DNA of 64,000 nucleotides from the NCBI RefSeq assembly GCF_900110915.1, contig NZ_FOFG01000008.1, forward strand, positions 62,001 through 126,000, written 5' to 3'. This stretch comes from Faunimonas pinastri (GTDB taxonomy: Bacteria > Pseudomonadota > Alphaproteobacteria > Rhizobiales > Afifellaceae). The notes under the pieces are model-generated. The model was not told the DNA's origin. It ran no database searches and saw only the letters and a list, made by a program, of their open reading frames with translations. The position numbers were made by a program, and so were the translations under genes. Below are positions 55,740 to 64,000 of the stretch, piece after piece; the first letter of the stretch is position 1; every line of letters starts with the position of its first letter.

Positions 55740-55858
55740 GCCACGACAAACGCGCACCGTCTGAAACTATTCTTCGCCGTGGCCCGTATGCACTTCAGGA
55801 GCGGCGTGACGTCGTTCCCGCGATGCGGTCCTTAGCGCCCGATGGGACTGCGTTCGTG

Positions 55859-55888
55859 AGGGCGAGAGCGTTCAAACGCCCTCGCCCT
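55859..55888. terminator. Hairpin downstream of the esterase gene
   Basis: AGGGCGAG and CTCGCCCT form an 8-bp stem with an inner GCGT/ACGC pairing, just past the esterase stop. No T-run follows, so termination is only possible. Confidence 0.4.
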
Positions 55889-55893
55889 TTCGC

Positions 55894-57033
55894 TTATTCC
55901 CCGAATGCCTGCTGAAGTTGATCGCCAACCAGCATCTGGGAATCGGCGGATTTGCTGACCACCGGTGTCATGCCGAAGAACTCGTGGGTGACGCCCTCGA
56001 AATTCTTGTAGGTCACCTTCACGCCGGCCTTCTTCATATTGTCCGCCAGCATCTCGCCCTCCGACATCAATGGGTCGATGCTGTCGGTGATGATCGTCGT
56101 CGGCGGCAGGCCGTGCAGGTCGGCGTGGACGAGGTCGAGCATCGGGTTTTTCTTGTCGCCCGGGCCGGATTGAGTCTTGTCGAAGAACCATTCCATGTCG
56201 GCTTTGCCGAGCGGCATCGCTTCGGCGTTCTTGTCGTAGGACGGCGTGCTGGTATTCGTGCCGGCCACCGGATAGATCAGGATTTCGGCCGCCGGCGTCT
56301 GCAATTTCTGGTCGCGCGCGGCGATCGCGACGTTGGCCGCGAGGTTGCCGCCGGCGCTTTCGCCCGCCACCGCGATGCGCTTGGTGTCGCCGTTCAGCGA
56401 GCCGGCATTCTCCACCATCCATTTGTAGGCGGCGATCGCGTCTTCATGCGCGGCCGGGAACTTGTGTTCCGGCGCCTGGCGATAGTGGGCTGAAACCACG
56501 ATGGCCTTGGCCCCGCGAGCGATGGCGCGTGCAGACCCGTCATAGGTGTCGATGTCGGCGATCACCCAGCCGCCGCCGTGGAAGTAGAGCACGACCGGAA
56601 AGGGACCGTCGCCGAACGGCGTATAGACGCGGGCCTTGATGTCGCCGCCGGGGCCCGGAATCGTGATGTCCTTGGTCGCCGCGACCGGCGCCGGGTCGGT
56701 GCCCTGCCCCTGGTCCTTCAGCACGGCCTTCACGGCGTCGGCGGGTGTGGGTTGCGAGCGCGCCTGCTTCACGCTGAGTTCATGCACGCCCTTGGCGCCC
56801 AACGCCTGAAGCTTCTCCAGAACGAGCCGCTCGTCCGCATCGGCCCGCTTCAGCGTGCCGCTCGCCTGCGAGGCCTCGGCGGCGGAAGGCGCGGGAGCCT
56901 TGGCCGGCTCGGCAGCGGCCGCACTCCCGACGGTTACGGCGGCCAGCATCGCGGTAAACGCCGCGGCGACGGTCAAGGGCGCGCACGAAGTCTTCAGCCG
57001 CGCTGAAAGTGCGCGATTCCAGGTGAACATCAT
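55894..57033 (-). CDS. Secreted alpha/beta-hydrolase (HSL family esterase)
   Basis: A 379-residue exported esterase. The N-terminal signal region ends near VGSAAAA and is followed by an Ala/Pro-rich linker. The HSL/lipase motifs are VVLYFHGGGWVIAD (oxyanion hole) and the nucleophile Ser in VAGESAGGNLAAN; the catalytic Asp is in TIITDSIDPLMSEGE and the His in NFEGVTHEFFGM. Two adjacent ATGs open the gene (57030, 57033), behind AAGGG. Substrate not predictable; short-chain esters are typical of the family. Confidence 0.88.
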   Translation of the reverse strand: MMFTWNRALSARLKTSCAPLTVAAAFTAMLAAVTVGSAAAAEPAKAPAPSAAEASQASGTLKRADADERLVLEKLQALGAKGVHELSVKQARSQPTPADAVKAVLKDQGQGTDPAPVAATKDITIPGPGGDIKARVYTPFGDGPFPVVLYFHGGGWVIADIDTYDGSARAIARGAKAIVVSAHYRQAPEHKFPAAHEDAIAAYKWMVENAGSLNGDTKRIAVAGESAGGNLAANVAIAARDQKLQTPAAEILIYPVAGTNTSTPSYDKNAEAMPLGKADMEWFFDKTQSGPGDKKNPMLDLVHADLHGLPPTTIITDSIDPLMSEGEMLADNMKKAGVKVTYKNFEGVTHEFFGMTPVVSKSADSQMLVGDQLQQAFGE

Positions 57034-57310
57034 CGATGATTCCCTTCTCAGTCGATCCGAACGGTCGAGAGAAGAAGGAGCGCCCTGCCCTCACCGCCGT
57101 CGCGACAACGAAAGCTCCATCGATCCGTTCCCGCAGCCGGCGTCGCCTTCGATGTTGTTTCTGCATCGGCTAACTGTCTGCAGTATAATAACATTTCGGA
57201 AATTCGCGGCCCGCGCGGAGCCGTCCAGTGTCACAACGGCCTTGCCTTCGTCGGCCGGCGCGACATCATCTCTTTATTCGCCAAGGCACATCCCAAGGAG
57301 GACAGACCAC

Positions 57311-57700
57311 ATGCAGCCGCAGGTGACGGAGACCGAAATCAGGGTGCAGAGTTCAAAGGTGGATCTCGGCGACACCCTTCCGGCCCATGCGACGGAGAGC
57401 ATTCAGCGACTGTCGTCCAAATATCTCGGGCAACTCAACAACGCCGCGGTGCACTTCAACAAGGATGGCACCCTGTTCCGTTGCACCGTGACGATGCAGA
57501 TGGGCTCGCTCGCTCCCATGAACGGGGAAGCCAAGGATCGGGACATCTACACTGCCTTCAACGCCGCGCTTGACAAGGTCGCCAAGCAGCTGCGGCGGAC
57601 CAAGCGGCAACTGCGCGAAGACAAGCCCGAGCGAACCGACAAGGACGCCCTGCTCAGGGATGGGAATCACGCCGCCACCGCTTCCGACGAAGAGGAATAG
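57311..57700 (+). CDS. hpf: Short ribosome hibernation factor HPF/RaiA-like
   Basis: A 129-residue protein with the S30AE/HPF domain: ESIQRLSSKYLGQLNNAAVHFNK-type helix and RDIYTAFNAALDKVAKQLRRTKRQLRED in the second helix with basic residues that bind 16S rRNA. There is no C-terminal dimerisation domain as in long HPF, so it would be a short form that stabilises 70S or inactive ribosomes but cannot dimerise them alone. AAGGAGG is 9 bases before ATG 57311. It is divergent from the esterase gene. Confidence 0.72.
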   Translation: MQPQVTETEIRVQSSKVDLGDTLPAHATESIQRLSSKYLGQLNNAAVHFNKDGTLFRCTVTMQMGSLAPMNGEAKDRDIYTAFNAALDKVAKQLRRTKRQLREDKPERTDKDALLRDGNHAATASDEEE

Positions 57701-57955
57701 CGGCGGACTTCACGAGGGGCGCGGCATAGGTCAGTCGCGCCCCTCCCTGTGCGACCTGCGGTTGCGCGGAAAATGAAACGCACGCGATGAAAGAAAGAAT
57801 GTTGCCGGAGGGCAACATAGACAGAAAAGCCGCCATCGCCTCAGCCCAGACAGCTGCGGTTAGTCGGTCGTTTCCGCTCATTAACTCTTAAGGTGTAGAC
57901 GAAGTAACAGTTTCACCTGTCACCCTTCGCCTCACATCCAATAGCGGGATATCCG

Positions 57956-58600
57956 ATGCGCATCTCCTCCCTCACGCTTGCTTCCGTGCTCGCTCTGGTC
58001 GCCGGTCCGGTTCTCGCAGCCGATCTCCCGATGCATGAAACCGCCCCCGCGCCGATCGCGGTGGTGGCTCCGGCACAGACCTGGACGGGAGCCTATCTCG
58101 GCGCGCTGCTGGGTTACACCTGGGCAAATGCCAGCCTGAACACGGATCTCGGCGGTGTGGACCTGGATGGCGACGGCGTCGATGGCGGCGTGTTCGCCGG
58201 CTACAACTACCAGATGGGCAACTTCGTGGTCGGCGCGGAAGTGGATGCGCGCTACTCCGATACCCATGCGTCCGAAGCCGGCCTGAGCCTCCGTCAGGGC
58301 TGGAACGGCACGATCCGCGGCCGCGTCGGCTACGCGATGGACCGCGTCATGCTGTTCGGCACCGGCGGCTTCGCCGCGACGGAACTGCGCGCCAAGTTCA
58401 ACGGCGACAAGGAAAATGTCGGCGATTACGGCTGGACGGTCGGCGGCGGCGTGGAAGCCATGGTCACGGACCACATTCTCGCCCGAGTCGAATACCGCTA
58501 CACCGACTATGCCAAGCAGGACGTCACGGTTTCCGGCGTGCGCGGTCACGGCGACGCCGACACCAACTCGGTGCTGGCGGGCATCGCTTACAAGTTCTGA
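57956..58600 (+). CDS. Omp25/Omp31-type outer-membrane beta-barrel protein
   Basis: A 214-residue outer-membrane protein. The signal peptide ends at PVLAAD; then a short periplasmic segment, and an eight-stranded barrel starting at WTGAYLGALLGYTWANA, with repeated GxxxGYNYQ, GRVGYAMDRVMLFGTGGFAAT and ending VLAGIAYKF with terminal Phe. Such proteins anchor the envelope in Brucella and rhizobia and interact with the host in pathogens. A terminator follows within 25 bases. Confidence 0.88.
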   Translation: MRISSLTLASVLALVAGPVLAADLPMHETAPAPIAVVAPAQTWTGAYLGALLGYTWANASLNTDLGGVDLDGDGVDGGVFAGYNYQMGNFVVGAEVDARYSDTHASEAGLSLRQGWNGTIRGRVGYAMDRVMLFGTGGFAATELRAKFNGDKENVGDYGWTVGGGVEAMVTDHILARVEYRYTDYAKQDVTVSGVRGHGDADTNSVLAGIAYKF

Positions 58601-58621
58601 GATCGGCGGATCTTCGATCGG

Positions 58622-58648
58622 AAAGGCCCGGCATGTCCGGGCCTTTTT
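58622..58648. terminator. Terminator of the Omp25/31-type gene
   Basis: AAAGGCCCGG and CCGGGCCTTT pair around CATGT and run into TTTTTC on the plus strand; on the minus strand T residues follow as well, so it may also serve the convergent DUF971 gene. Confidence 0.9.
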
Positions 58649-58675
58649 CTTTTCGGGGCTTCTTCCGGGCTGCCG

Positions 58676-59035
58676 CTAGCGCGAGCGCGAAAGTCCCTTT
58701 TCCGCCAGTTCCGCCAGATAGCCCGCCCAGAGGGTCTCCCGCTCGCGCCCGAGCTTGAGCAGGTAGCCCCAGGTGTAGAGGCCGGTATCGTGCAGGTCGT
58801 CGAAGGTCAGCTTCACCGCGTAATTGCCCACGGGGTCGATGCGGATCACGGCGACCTTTTCCTTGCCGCTGACCATCTTCTTCTGGTCGGGCGAATGGCC
58901 CTGCACCTCGGCGGAGGGCGACATTACCCGGAGATATTCGGCGGGGAATGGGAAGACCTCTCCGGTATCGAACGCGATGGTGAGGGTCGAACCATCCTTG
59001 GCAAGGCGTAATTCCGTCGGCCACGGATCTGACAA
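58676..59035 (-). CDS. DUF971 (gamma-butyrobetaine hydroxylase-like N-terminal) protein
   Basis: A 119-residue protein of the DUF971 family, which in larger enzymes forms the N-terminal zinc-containing domain of gamma-butyrobetaine hydroxylase. Motifs visible are ELRLAKDGSTLTIAFDTGE, FPFPAEYLRVMSPSAEVQGH and DDLHDTGLYTWGYLLKLG. The TTG at 59035 with AGGAG 7 bases upstream is the start. It is divergent from moaA with 72 bases between; DUF971 genes commonly lie near molybdenum-cofactor or iron-sulphur genes in this order. Confidence 0.82.
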   Translation of the reverse strand: MSDPWPTELRLAKDGSTLTIAFDTGEVFPFPAEYLRVMSPSAEVQGHSPDQKKMVSGKEKVAVIRIDPVGNYAVKLTFDDLHDTGLYTWGYLLKLGRERETLWAGYLAELAEKGLSRSR

Positions 59036-59107
59036 GGGGAACTCCTGAGTGCGGCAAAACTTCTGACGCGGGCCACAAGGCTTTAACCCGAGGGCGTCCC
59101 GGCCTAC

Positions 59108-60199
59108 ATGAGACGGAACGGCTTCCGGGGCAAGCAGCCCTGGAGCGATGAGGAACGGACGATCGTGCTTCAGAGACTGACGGACAATGCGGAAGCGACG
59201 AACGGCTCGCTCGTGGATCCCTTCGGCCGTGCGATCAGCTATCTTCGGGTGTCCGTCACGGATCGCTGCGACTTCCGCTGTGTCTATTGCATGTCGGAGC
59301 ACATGACCTTCCTGCCCCGGAAGGAACTGCTGACGATCGAGGAACTGGAGCGTCTCTGCCGCGCCTTCCTGCGCAAGGGCGTGCGCAAGCTCCGCATCAC
59401 CGGCGGCGAGCCGCTGGTCCGCCGGAACATCATGCAGCTTTTCGAAACGCTCGGTAGCCATATTGGCACCGGAGAGCTCGACGAACTGACGCTGACGACC
59501 AACGGCTCGCAGCTGGAACGCTACGCGGCCGGTCTTCATGACGCGGGCGTGCGCCGCGTCAACGTTTCGGTCGACACGCTCGATCCCGACAAGTTCAAGG
59601 CCATCACCCGGCGCGGAGACCTGGGCATCGTTCTCACCGGCATCCGCGCGGCGCAGAAGGCCGGCCTTGCCATCAAGATCAATGCCGTGGCGCTGAAGGG
59701 CGTCAACGAGCACGAGATTTCCGACATGATCCGCTTCGCCCACGGCGAGGGGATGGACATCACCTTCATCGAAACCATGCCCCTTGGCGAGATCGAGGGC
59801 GACCGGACCGACCAATACCTGCCGCTTTCCGAGGTGCGCCGACAGCTCGGCGAAGAGTTCACGCTGGAGAAGATCCCGCACAAGACCGGCGGCCCGGCGC
59901 GCTATGTCCGACTCTCCGAAACGGGTGGACGGGTCGGCTTCATCACGCCGATGAGCCATAATTTCTGCGAGAGCTGCAACCGCGTGCGCGTGACCTGCAC
60001 GGGGACGCTCTACATGTGCCTCGGCCAGGAAGACGCCGCCGATCTTCGCGCGCCCCTTCGCGCCTCGGAGGGCGACGAACTCCTGTCCCGTGCGATCGAC
60101 GAGGCGATCACGCGCAAGCCGAAGGGGCACGATTTCGTCATCGATCGCGCCACCCAGCAGCCCAGCGTTTCCCGCCACATGAGCGTCACCGGCGGCTGA
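59108..60199 (+). CDS. moaA: GTP 3',8-cyclase MoaA
   Basis: A 363-residue radical-SAM enzyme of molybdenum cofactor synthesis. The first cluster motif is CDFRCVYC (Cys54, 58, 61), then ITGGEPLVR, and the second cluster is [18 protein letters not shown]. The conserved C-terminal double glycine is present (SVTGG). Typical MoaA has about 330 residues, so the first 20-30 residues may not be translated; GTG 59165 is an alternative start, but ATG 59108 has GAGGGCG upstream. Confidence 0.93.
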   Translation: MRRNGFRGKQPWSDEERTIVLQRLTDNAEATNGSLVDPFGRAISYLRVSVTDRCDFRCVYCMSEHMTFLPRKELLTIEELERLCRAFLRKGVRKLRITGGEPLVRRNIMQLFETLGSHIGTGELDELTLTTNGSQLERYAAGLHDAGVRRVNVSVDTLDPDKFKAITRRGDLGIVLTGIRAAQKAGLAIKINAVALKGVNEHEISDMIRFAHGEGMDITFIETMPLGEIEGDRTDQYLPLSEVRRQLGEEFTLEKIPHKTGGPARYVRLSETGGRVGFITPMSHNFCESCNRVRVTCTGTLYMCLGQEDAADLRAPLRASEGDELLSRAIDEAITRKPKGHDFVIDRATQQPSVSRHMSVTGG

Positions 60200-60298
60200 T
60201 CGCCGTTCAGATATCCGACAGCATGCGGCAAGGGTTCGCTGGACTGCCGCGCCGGCTGGGTTACTGGTGAAGGGACTCCATCTTTCGGGAGATTCCCT

Positions 60299-61516
60299 TT
60301 GCGTCCTGACCTGACGGAAAATCTCCGCCGACTTTCGAAGGTCGGAGCCGTGTCGCTGAGCGTTTTCCTCGCATCCTGCGCCGCGGTGCCACGGACGAGC
60401 TTCACGGCTGCGGACGAAGCCAAGGCCACCGTCCACGGCATGGGACCGGATATCCGCATCTGGGCGGATGCCTCGCTCGCCGATCTCAACAAATTGATGC
60501 CGATTGAGCGGATCGCGGCCCGTGAAACGGACCACCGGTTCGTCTATCTCGCACTTTCCGGCGGCGGCGGCGACGGAGCCTATGGGGCCGGCATTCTCAA
60601 GGGCTGGGCCGAATCCGGCAAGCGCCCCCCATTCGACGTCGTGTCCGGCGTCAGCACCGGCGCGCTGATCGCGCCCTTCGCTTTCCTCGGCCCCCAGTAT
60701 GACGACCGGCTGCAGAAACTCTTCACCGACGGCTATGCCAAAAACCTCCTGGCCGACATCCAGCCGCTGAACGCGATCTTCGGCGCCGGCGTCTTCAGCA
60801 ACCAGCACCTTCGCGACCTCGTGAACAGAAACGTGGATGGCAGGATGCTCGCGGCTGTCGCCGAGGAATATCGCAAGGGCCGCGTTCTGCTCGTGCTCAC
60901 CACCGATCTCGACGCCCAGCGGGGCGTGATCTGGAACATGGGCGCTATCGCCGACAGCGGGTCTCCGCAGGCCTTGTCGCTGTTCCGGAAGGTGCTCGTG
61001 GCATCAGCCAGCATCCCGATCGTCTTCCCGCCGACGCTGATCGAGGCGGAAGCCGGCGGCAAGCACTTCCGGGAGATGCATGTGGATGGCGCGGTGACGA
61101 CGCCGATCTTCACCCTGCCGGACGCGATGCTGCTGCAGGGCGCCCAGGCGGCGCGGGCGCGCAAGGGCGCCGATATCTATGTGATCATGAACAACAAGGT
61201 CGATCCTGACTTCAAGGTCGTGCCCGACAAGACCATCGAGATCGCCGGCCGTTCCTACGCCAGCATCAGCAAGTTCCAGAGTCGCGGCACGCTGTTCCAG
61301 ACCTACCGGTTCGCGAAGGCGAACGGAATCGGCTTCCACTTGACCTATATCGGCAAGGACCAGCCGGAAGACGGCGCAACCGGCTTCGATACGGACTACA
61401 TGCGCCATATCTTCCAGTACGGCCGGGAGAAAGGCCGTACCGGATCATTCTGGCAGGCGGCGCCGGAATTGCCGAATGTCGGCAAGCCGGCGCCCGTGGT
61501 CGCTACTGCTCGATGA
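60299..61516 (+). CDS. Patatin-like phospholipase, lipoprotein
   Basis: A 405-residue lipoprotein with lipobox ASCAA (lipidated Cys near residue 27). The patatin elements are oxyanion loop GGGGDGAYGAG, nucleophile GVSTGALIA (GxSxG) and the Asp in HVDGAVTTP. It probably hydrolyses phospholipids in the envelope. The TTG at 60299 is the start with GGGAG 8 bases upstream; no suitable ATG is near. Its last 14 bases overlap the convergent mrp gene. Confidence 0.87.
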   Translation: MRPDLTENLRRLSKVGAVSLSVFLASCAAVPRTSFTAADEAKATVHGMGPDIRIWADASLADLNKLMPIERIAARETDHRFVYLALSGGGGDGAYGAGILKGWAESGKRPPFDVVSGVSTGALIAPFAFLGPQYDDRLQKLFTDGYAKNLLADIQPLNAIFGAGVFSNQHLRDLVNRNVDGRMLAAVAEEYRKGRVLLVLTTDLDAQRGVIWNMGAIADSGSPQALSLFRKVLVASASIPIVFPPTLIEAEAGGKHFREMHVDGAVTTPIFTLPDAMLLQGAQAARARKGADIYVIMNNKVDPDFKVVPDKTIEIAGRSYASISKFQSRGTLFQTYRFAKANGIGFHLTYIGKDQPEDGATGFDTDYMRHIFQYGREKGRTGSFWQAAPELPNVGKPAPVVATAR

Positions 61517-62708
61517 CGATGCGCGGGGCGGGCCTGCGGCTCCCCTGCTCGGCCACCAGCCGCTGCGCCACATTGGCCGCGATCCGACGATAGATCGCCG
61601 CATGCTCGCTGTCGGGCATGGAAACCACCACCGGCGTGCCGGCGTCGGAATTGGCGCGGATATCCATATGCAGCGGCACGGCACCCAGGAACGGCACGCC
61701 GATGCGGCTGGCCTCGTGCTCGGCGCCGCCATGGCCGAAGATATCGGACCGCTCGCCGCAATGCGGGCAGACGAAATAGCTCATGTTCTCCACGATGCCG
61801 AGCACCGGCACGTCGACGCGGCGGAACATATTGAGCCCCTTGCGCGCATCGATCAGCGCCAGGTCCTGCGGCGTGGAAACGATCACCGCGCCGGCAAGCG
61901 GCACCTGCTGCGCCATGGTGAGCTGCGCGTCGCCCGTGCCGGGCGGCATGTCGACGACGAGCACGTCGAGCTCGCCCCAGGCGACTTCGCGCAGCATCTG
62001 GGTGATCGCGGACATCACCATCGGCCCGCGCCAGATCATCGGAGTTTCCTCCTCCACCAGGAAGCCGATCGACATGGCTTTCAGCCCGTAAGCCTCCAGC
62101 GGCTTCAGCATGCGCCCTTCCAGCGGTTCCGGCCGGCCCTTCAGCTGCATCAGGCGCGGCACGGAGGGGCCATAGATATCGGCGTCGAGCAGGCCGATCT
62201 TGAGGCCGAGACCCTGCAGCCCCAGCGCCAGGTTGATCGCGGTGGTCGACTTGCCGACGCCGCCCTTGCCGGAAGCGACCGCGATAATGGAGCCCACGCC
62301 GGGAACGCCGGCCTTGGGGGGATTGCCACCGCCGGCGCCGCGACTGGCGGGCGCGGCCGGAGCGGCATGGGAGTGACCGGAATGGCCGGGCGAGGCGGCG
62401 CGACCGGCCGGGGGAGCCGCGGGAGCTGGCCTGGGGGTCGGCGCTCCGGCACCGCCCCGCCGCTCCGCCGTCAGCGCGACCATCGCGGATTGCACGCCGG
62501 GGATCGCTCGCACGGCGGCTTCCGCCGCCTGCCGCAAGGGCTCCAGGTCCCGCGCCCGCTCGGCCGGAACGGTGATGGAAAACATGACCTTCCCGTCCGA
62601 GACGATCACGTCGGAAACCAGCCCGAGGCCGACGAGGTCACCCGTCCCGTCCGGTCCCTTTATCCTCCGGAGCTCGTCGAGCACCCGGTCCCTGTCGATC
62701 ACAGCCAT
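61503..62708 (-). CDS. apbC: Iron-sulphur cluster carrier Mrp/ApbC
   Basis: A 401-residue P-loop ATPase of the Mrp/ApbC family that carries Fe-S clusters. An N-terminal MIP18-like (DUF59) domain (VLDELRRIKGPDGTGDLVGLGL) is joined by a Pro/Ala/Gly linker to the ATPase: deviant Walker A GKGGVGKSTTAIN, VDMPPGTGDAQLTM, and the cluster-binding CPHC. The ATG at 62708 gives the canonical start MAVIDRDRVL. A longer frame upstream has no support. Its stop lies inside the end of the patatin gene. Confidence 0.95.
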   Translation of the reverse strand: MAVIDRDRVLDELRRIKGPDGTGDLVGLGLVSDVIVSDGKVMFSITVPAERARDLEPLRQAAEAAVRAIPGVQSAMVALTAERRGGAGAPTPRPAPAAPPAGRAASPGHSGHSHAAPAAPASRGAGGGNPPKAGVPGVGSIIAVASGKGGVGKSTTAINLALGLQGLGLKIGLLDADIYGPSVPRLMQLKGRPEPLEGRMLKPLEAYGLKAMSIGFLVEEETPMIWRGPMVMSAITQMLREVAWGELDVLVVDMPPGTGDAQLTMAQQVPLAGAVIVSTPQDLALIDARKGLNMFRRVDVPVLGIVENMSYFVCPHCGERSDIFGHGGAEHEASRIGVPFLGAVPLHMDIRANSDAGTPVVVSMPDSEHAAIYRRIAANVAQRLVAEQGSRRPAPRIVIEQ

Positions 62709-62868
62709 GAAATACGTCCAAGAGTCTGTAAGAATTCCAACCTGACATATTGCGCCGGCGGGCCAGATCAAAGCCGTTCCGCAACGAATGCGCTATAAAG
62801 CGGCAGATGACGTGCCGCGCGAAGCGATGGGGATTGCCGAAAGCCCTTGCAGCGCAGACATTAGCGCC

Positions 62869-63540
62869 ATGACGAATCCTTCTACCGCCGAGCAAGCGGA
62901 CGCAAAGCTGCCGGTTGCCGGGATTATCCTCGCCGGGGGCCTGTCGCGGCGGATGGGCGGCGGCGACAAGCCGCTGCTCTCCCTTGCCGGCCGGTCCATG
63001 CTGGCCCGCGCGGTCACGCGTCTGCGCGAGCAGGTCGACTGTCTCGCCATCAACGCCAATGGCGACCCGGCGCGCTTTGCCGAGTTCGGCCTGCCGGTCA
63101 TCCCGGACACGCTGGACGGCAATCTCGGTCCGCTCGCCGGTATCCTCGCCGGCATGCGCTGGGCGGTCTGCAGCTGCCCCCGGGCCCGCTTCATGGTGAG
63201 CGCCGCGGCCGATACGCCATTTTTCCCCGGCGATCTCGTTTGCAACCTCGGCGCCGGCTGCGGGCGCGACGAAGACACGGTTGCCATGGCCGCCTCCCCC
63301 GCCGGTACGCATCCGGTCTTCGCGCTCTGGCCCATCGCGCTGGCCGACGAGCTGGAAGCCTTTCTGAAGAAGCAAAGTGACGGCGCCAAAATCCTGTCCT
63401 TTGCCGACCGCTACCTGCGGATCAACGTGCCCTTCGACAATATCCGCGCCGGAGGCATCGAGGTGGACCCGTTCTTCAACGTCAATACGCCCGAGGATGC
63501 GGAAGAAGCCGCTTCGATCGCCCGCACGATCGACACCTGA
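62869..63540 (+). CDS. mobA: Molybdenum cofactor guanylyltransferase MobA
   Basis: A 223-residue enzyme that adds GMP to molybdopterin to make bis-MGD. The nucleotide motif is IILAGGLSRRMGGGDKPLL, followed by PVIPDTLDGNLGPLAGI and the metal-binding Asp region AAADTPFFPGD. It lies near moaA in the same window. Start is uncertain: ATG 62869 gives the usual short N terminus; in-frame ATGs at 62827 and 62788 would add up to 27 residues. No clear ribosome-binding site supports any of them. Confidence 0.9.
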   Translation: MTNPSTAEQADAKLPVAGIILAGGLSRRMGGGDKPLLSLAGRSMLARAVTRLREQVDCLAINANGDPARFAEFGLPVIPDTLDGNLGPLAGILAGMRWAVCSCPRARFMVSAAADTPFFPGDLVCNLGAGCGRDEDTVAMAASPAGTHPVFALWPIALADELEAFLKKQSDGAKILSFADRYLRINVPFDNIRAGGIEVDPFFNVNTPEDAEEAASIARTIDT

Positions 63541-63692
63541 GGTCCATCGATGCCTGAGAGCGGCGGGACGCAAGATCCCTGCGATGTTCTTGAAGCCGGC
63601 CAGAACCCCCATTGCACGATTTTAATTTCTGGTTGAAATTGCGGCAACGCGTGGGCCCGACGAAAAGCCCGCGACACCAAAGGGGATGTCGA

Positions 63693-64000
63693 ATGTCGTT
63701 TTTCAGGAGCCTCGCTCTCGCCGCCGCCGCCATGGTGCTTGCCACCGGGGTGGCCAGCGCCAAGGACTGGACCAAGGTTCGCTTCGGGACGGAAGGCGCC
63801 TACCCGCCCTTCAACCAGACCTCGGCCGACGGCAAGCTCGTCGGCTTCGACATCGATATCGGCAACGCCCTTTGCGACAAGATGAAGGTGCAGTGCGAGT
63901 GGGTCGTGCAGGACTGGGACGGCATCATCCCGGCGCTCCAGGCCAACAAGTTCGACGCCGTTCTCTCCTCCATGTCGATCACCGACGAGCGCAAGAAGAT
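63693..64000 (+). CDS. Polar amino-acid ABC transporter substrate-binding protein (partial)
   Basis: The first about 102 residues of a periplasmic binding protein, cut by the window end. The signal peptide ends at TGVASA. The mature part [35 protein letters not shown] and [20 protein letters not shown] matches the ArgT/HisJ (lysine, arginine, ornithine, histidine) group, including Cys in ALCDKM and the SITDERKK segment. The permease and ATPase genes would be expected just outside the window. Confidence 0.9.
   Translation, partial: MSFFRSLALAAAAMVLATGVASAKDWTKVRFGTEGAYPPFNQTSADGKLVGFDIDIGNALCDKMKVQCEWVVQDWDGIIPALQANKFDAVLSSMSITDERKK

Noticed and set aside
57184-57189. TATAAT upstream of hpf as a sigma-70 promoter
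   Set aside because: No acceptable -35 box at 16-18 bases; spacing of nearby TTG sequences is wrong.
59036-59107. Riboswitch (molybdenum cofactor type) before moaA
   Set aside because: The gap is only 72 bases and shows no multi-stem structure.
58676-60808. A 710-codon minus-strand frame that continues upstream of the DUF971 gene across moaA
   Set aside because: Only the last 119 codons match a family; the rest is antisense to moaA.

Overview
The window looks like ordinary chromosome of an alphaproteobacterium of the order Hyphomicrobiales (Rhizobiales). GC content is high. The order-typical genes are the TCA cluster mdh-sucCD-sucAB-lpd, a PopZ-type polar organiser, an Omp19-like protease-inhibitor lipoprotein, a BA14K protein, a DUF2865 protein, a DUF1127 protein and a divergent Omp25/31-type porin. 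The genus cannot be fixed from this sequence. I found no rRNA, tRNA, insertion sequence, prophage, CRISPR array or replication origin. All identifications are by eye from motifs and gene order; no database search was run.

Layout. 0-5.6 kb: a PilZ protein, then the tightly overlapping cysS-GFA-cimA operon (minus strand), an RTX calcium-binding repeat protein and a CreA-like protein. 5.8-10.7 kb: a DUF2865 protein, gltX, an omptin outer-membrane protease and xerC. 10.8-19.7 kb: the TCA cluster on the minus strand, read mdh, sucC, sucD, sucA, sucB, lpd. 19.8-28.5 kb: zapE, an Omp19-like lipoprotein, an acyltransferase, valS, popZ, tolC and a Pcm-like methyltransferase. 28.6-36.5 kb: NnrU, a PQQ sugar dehydrogenase, UDP-glucose dehydrogenase, a FolB-like aldolase, several small exported proteins, a candidate stress sRNA, a PHA-system protein and galM.

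36.7-40.7 kb: a four-gene operon encoding a circularly permuted ATP-grasp enzyme, an alpha-E protein, a transglutaminase and the Anbu proteasome-like peptidase. 40.7-46.0 kb: a hybrid histidine kinase, a HAD phosphatase, an XRE-S24 repressor-like regulator and several very small proteins including BA14K. 46.1-53.4 kb: a diguanylate cyclase, a methyltransferase, OpgC with an SGNH-like partner, a GNAT acetyltransferase, an SDR and a DUF1127 protein. 53.4-64 kb: alpha-ketoglutarate semialdehyde dehydrogenase, two small membrane proteins, a secreted esterase, a short HPF, an outer-membrane beta-barrel protein, a DUF971 protein, moaA, a patatin lipoprotein, Mrp/ApbC, mobA and a truncated amino-acid-binding protein.

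The two most interesting items are: (1) a candidate small RNA at about 34690-34766, with two hairpins flanking a UUUCCUCCC-type anti-Shine-Dalgarno segment, preceded by a perfect GGAAC-N16-CGTT box of the kind read by EcfG/RpoE2 general-stress sigma factors; and (2) the Anbu operon, a predicted but still poorly understood peptide-modification and degradation module.
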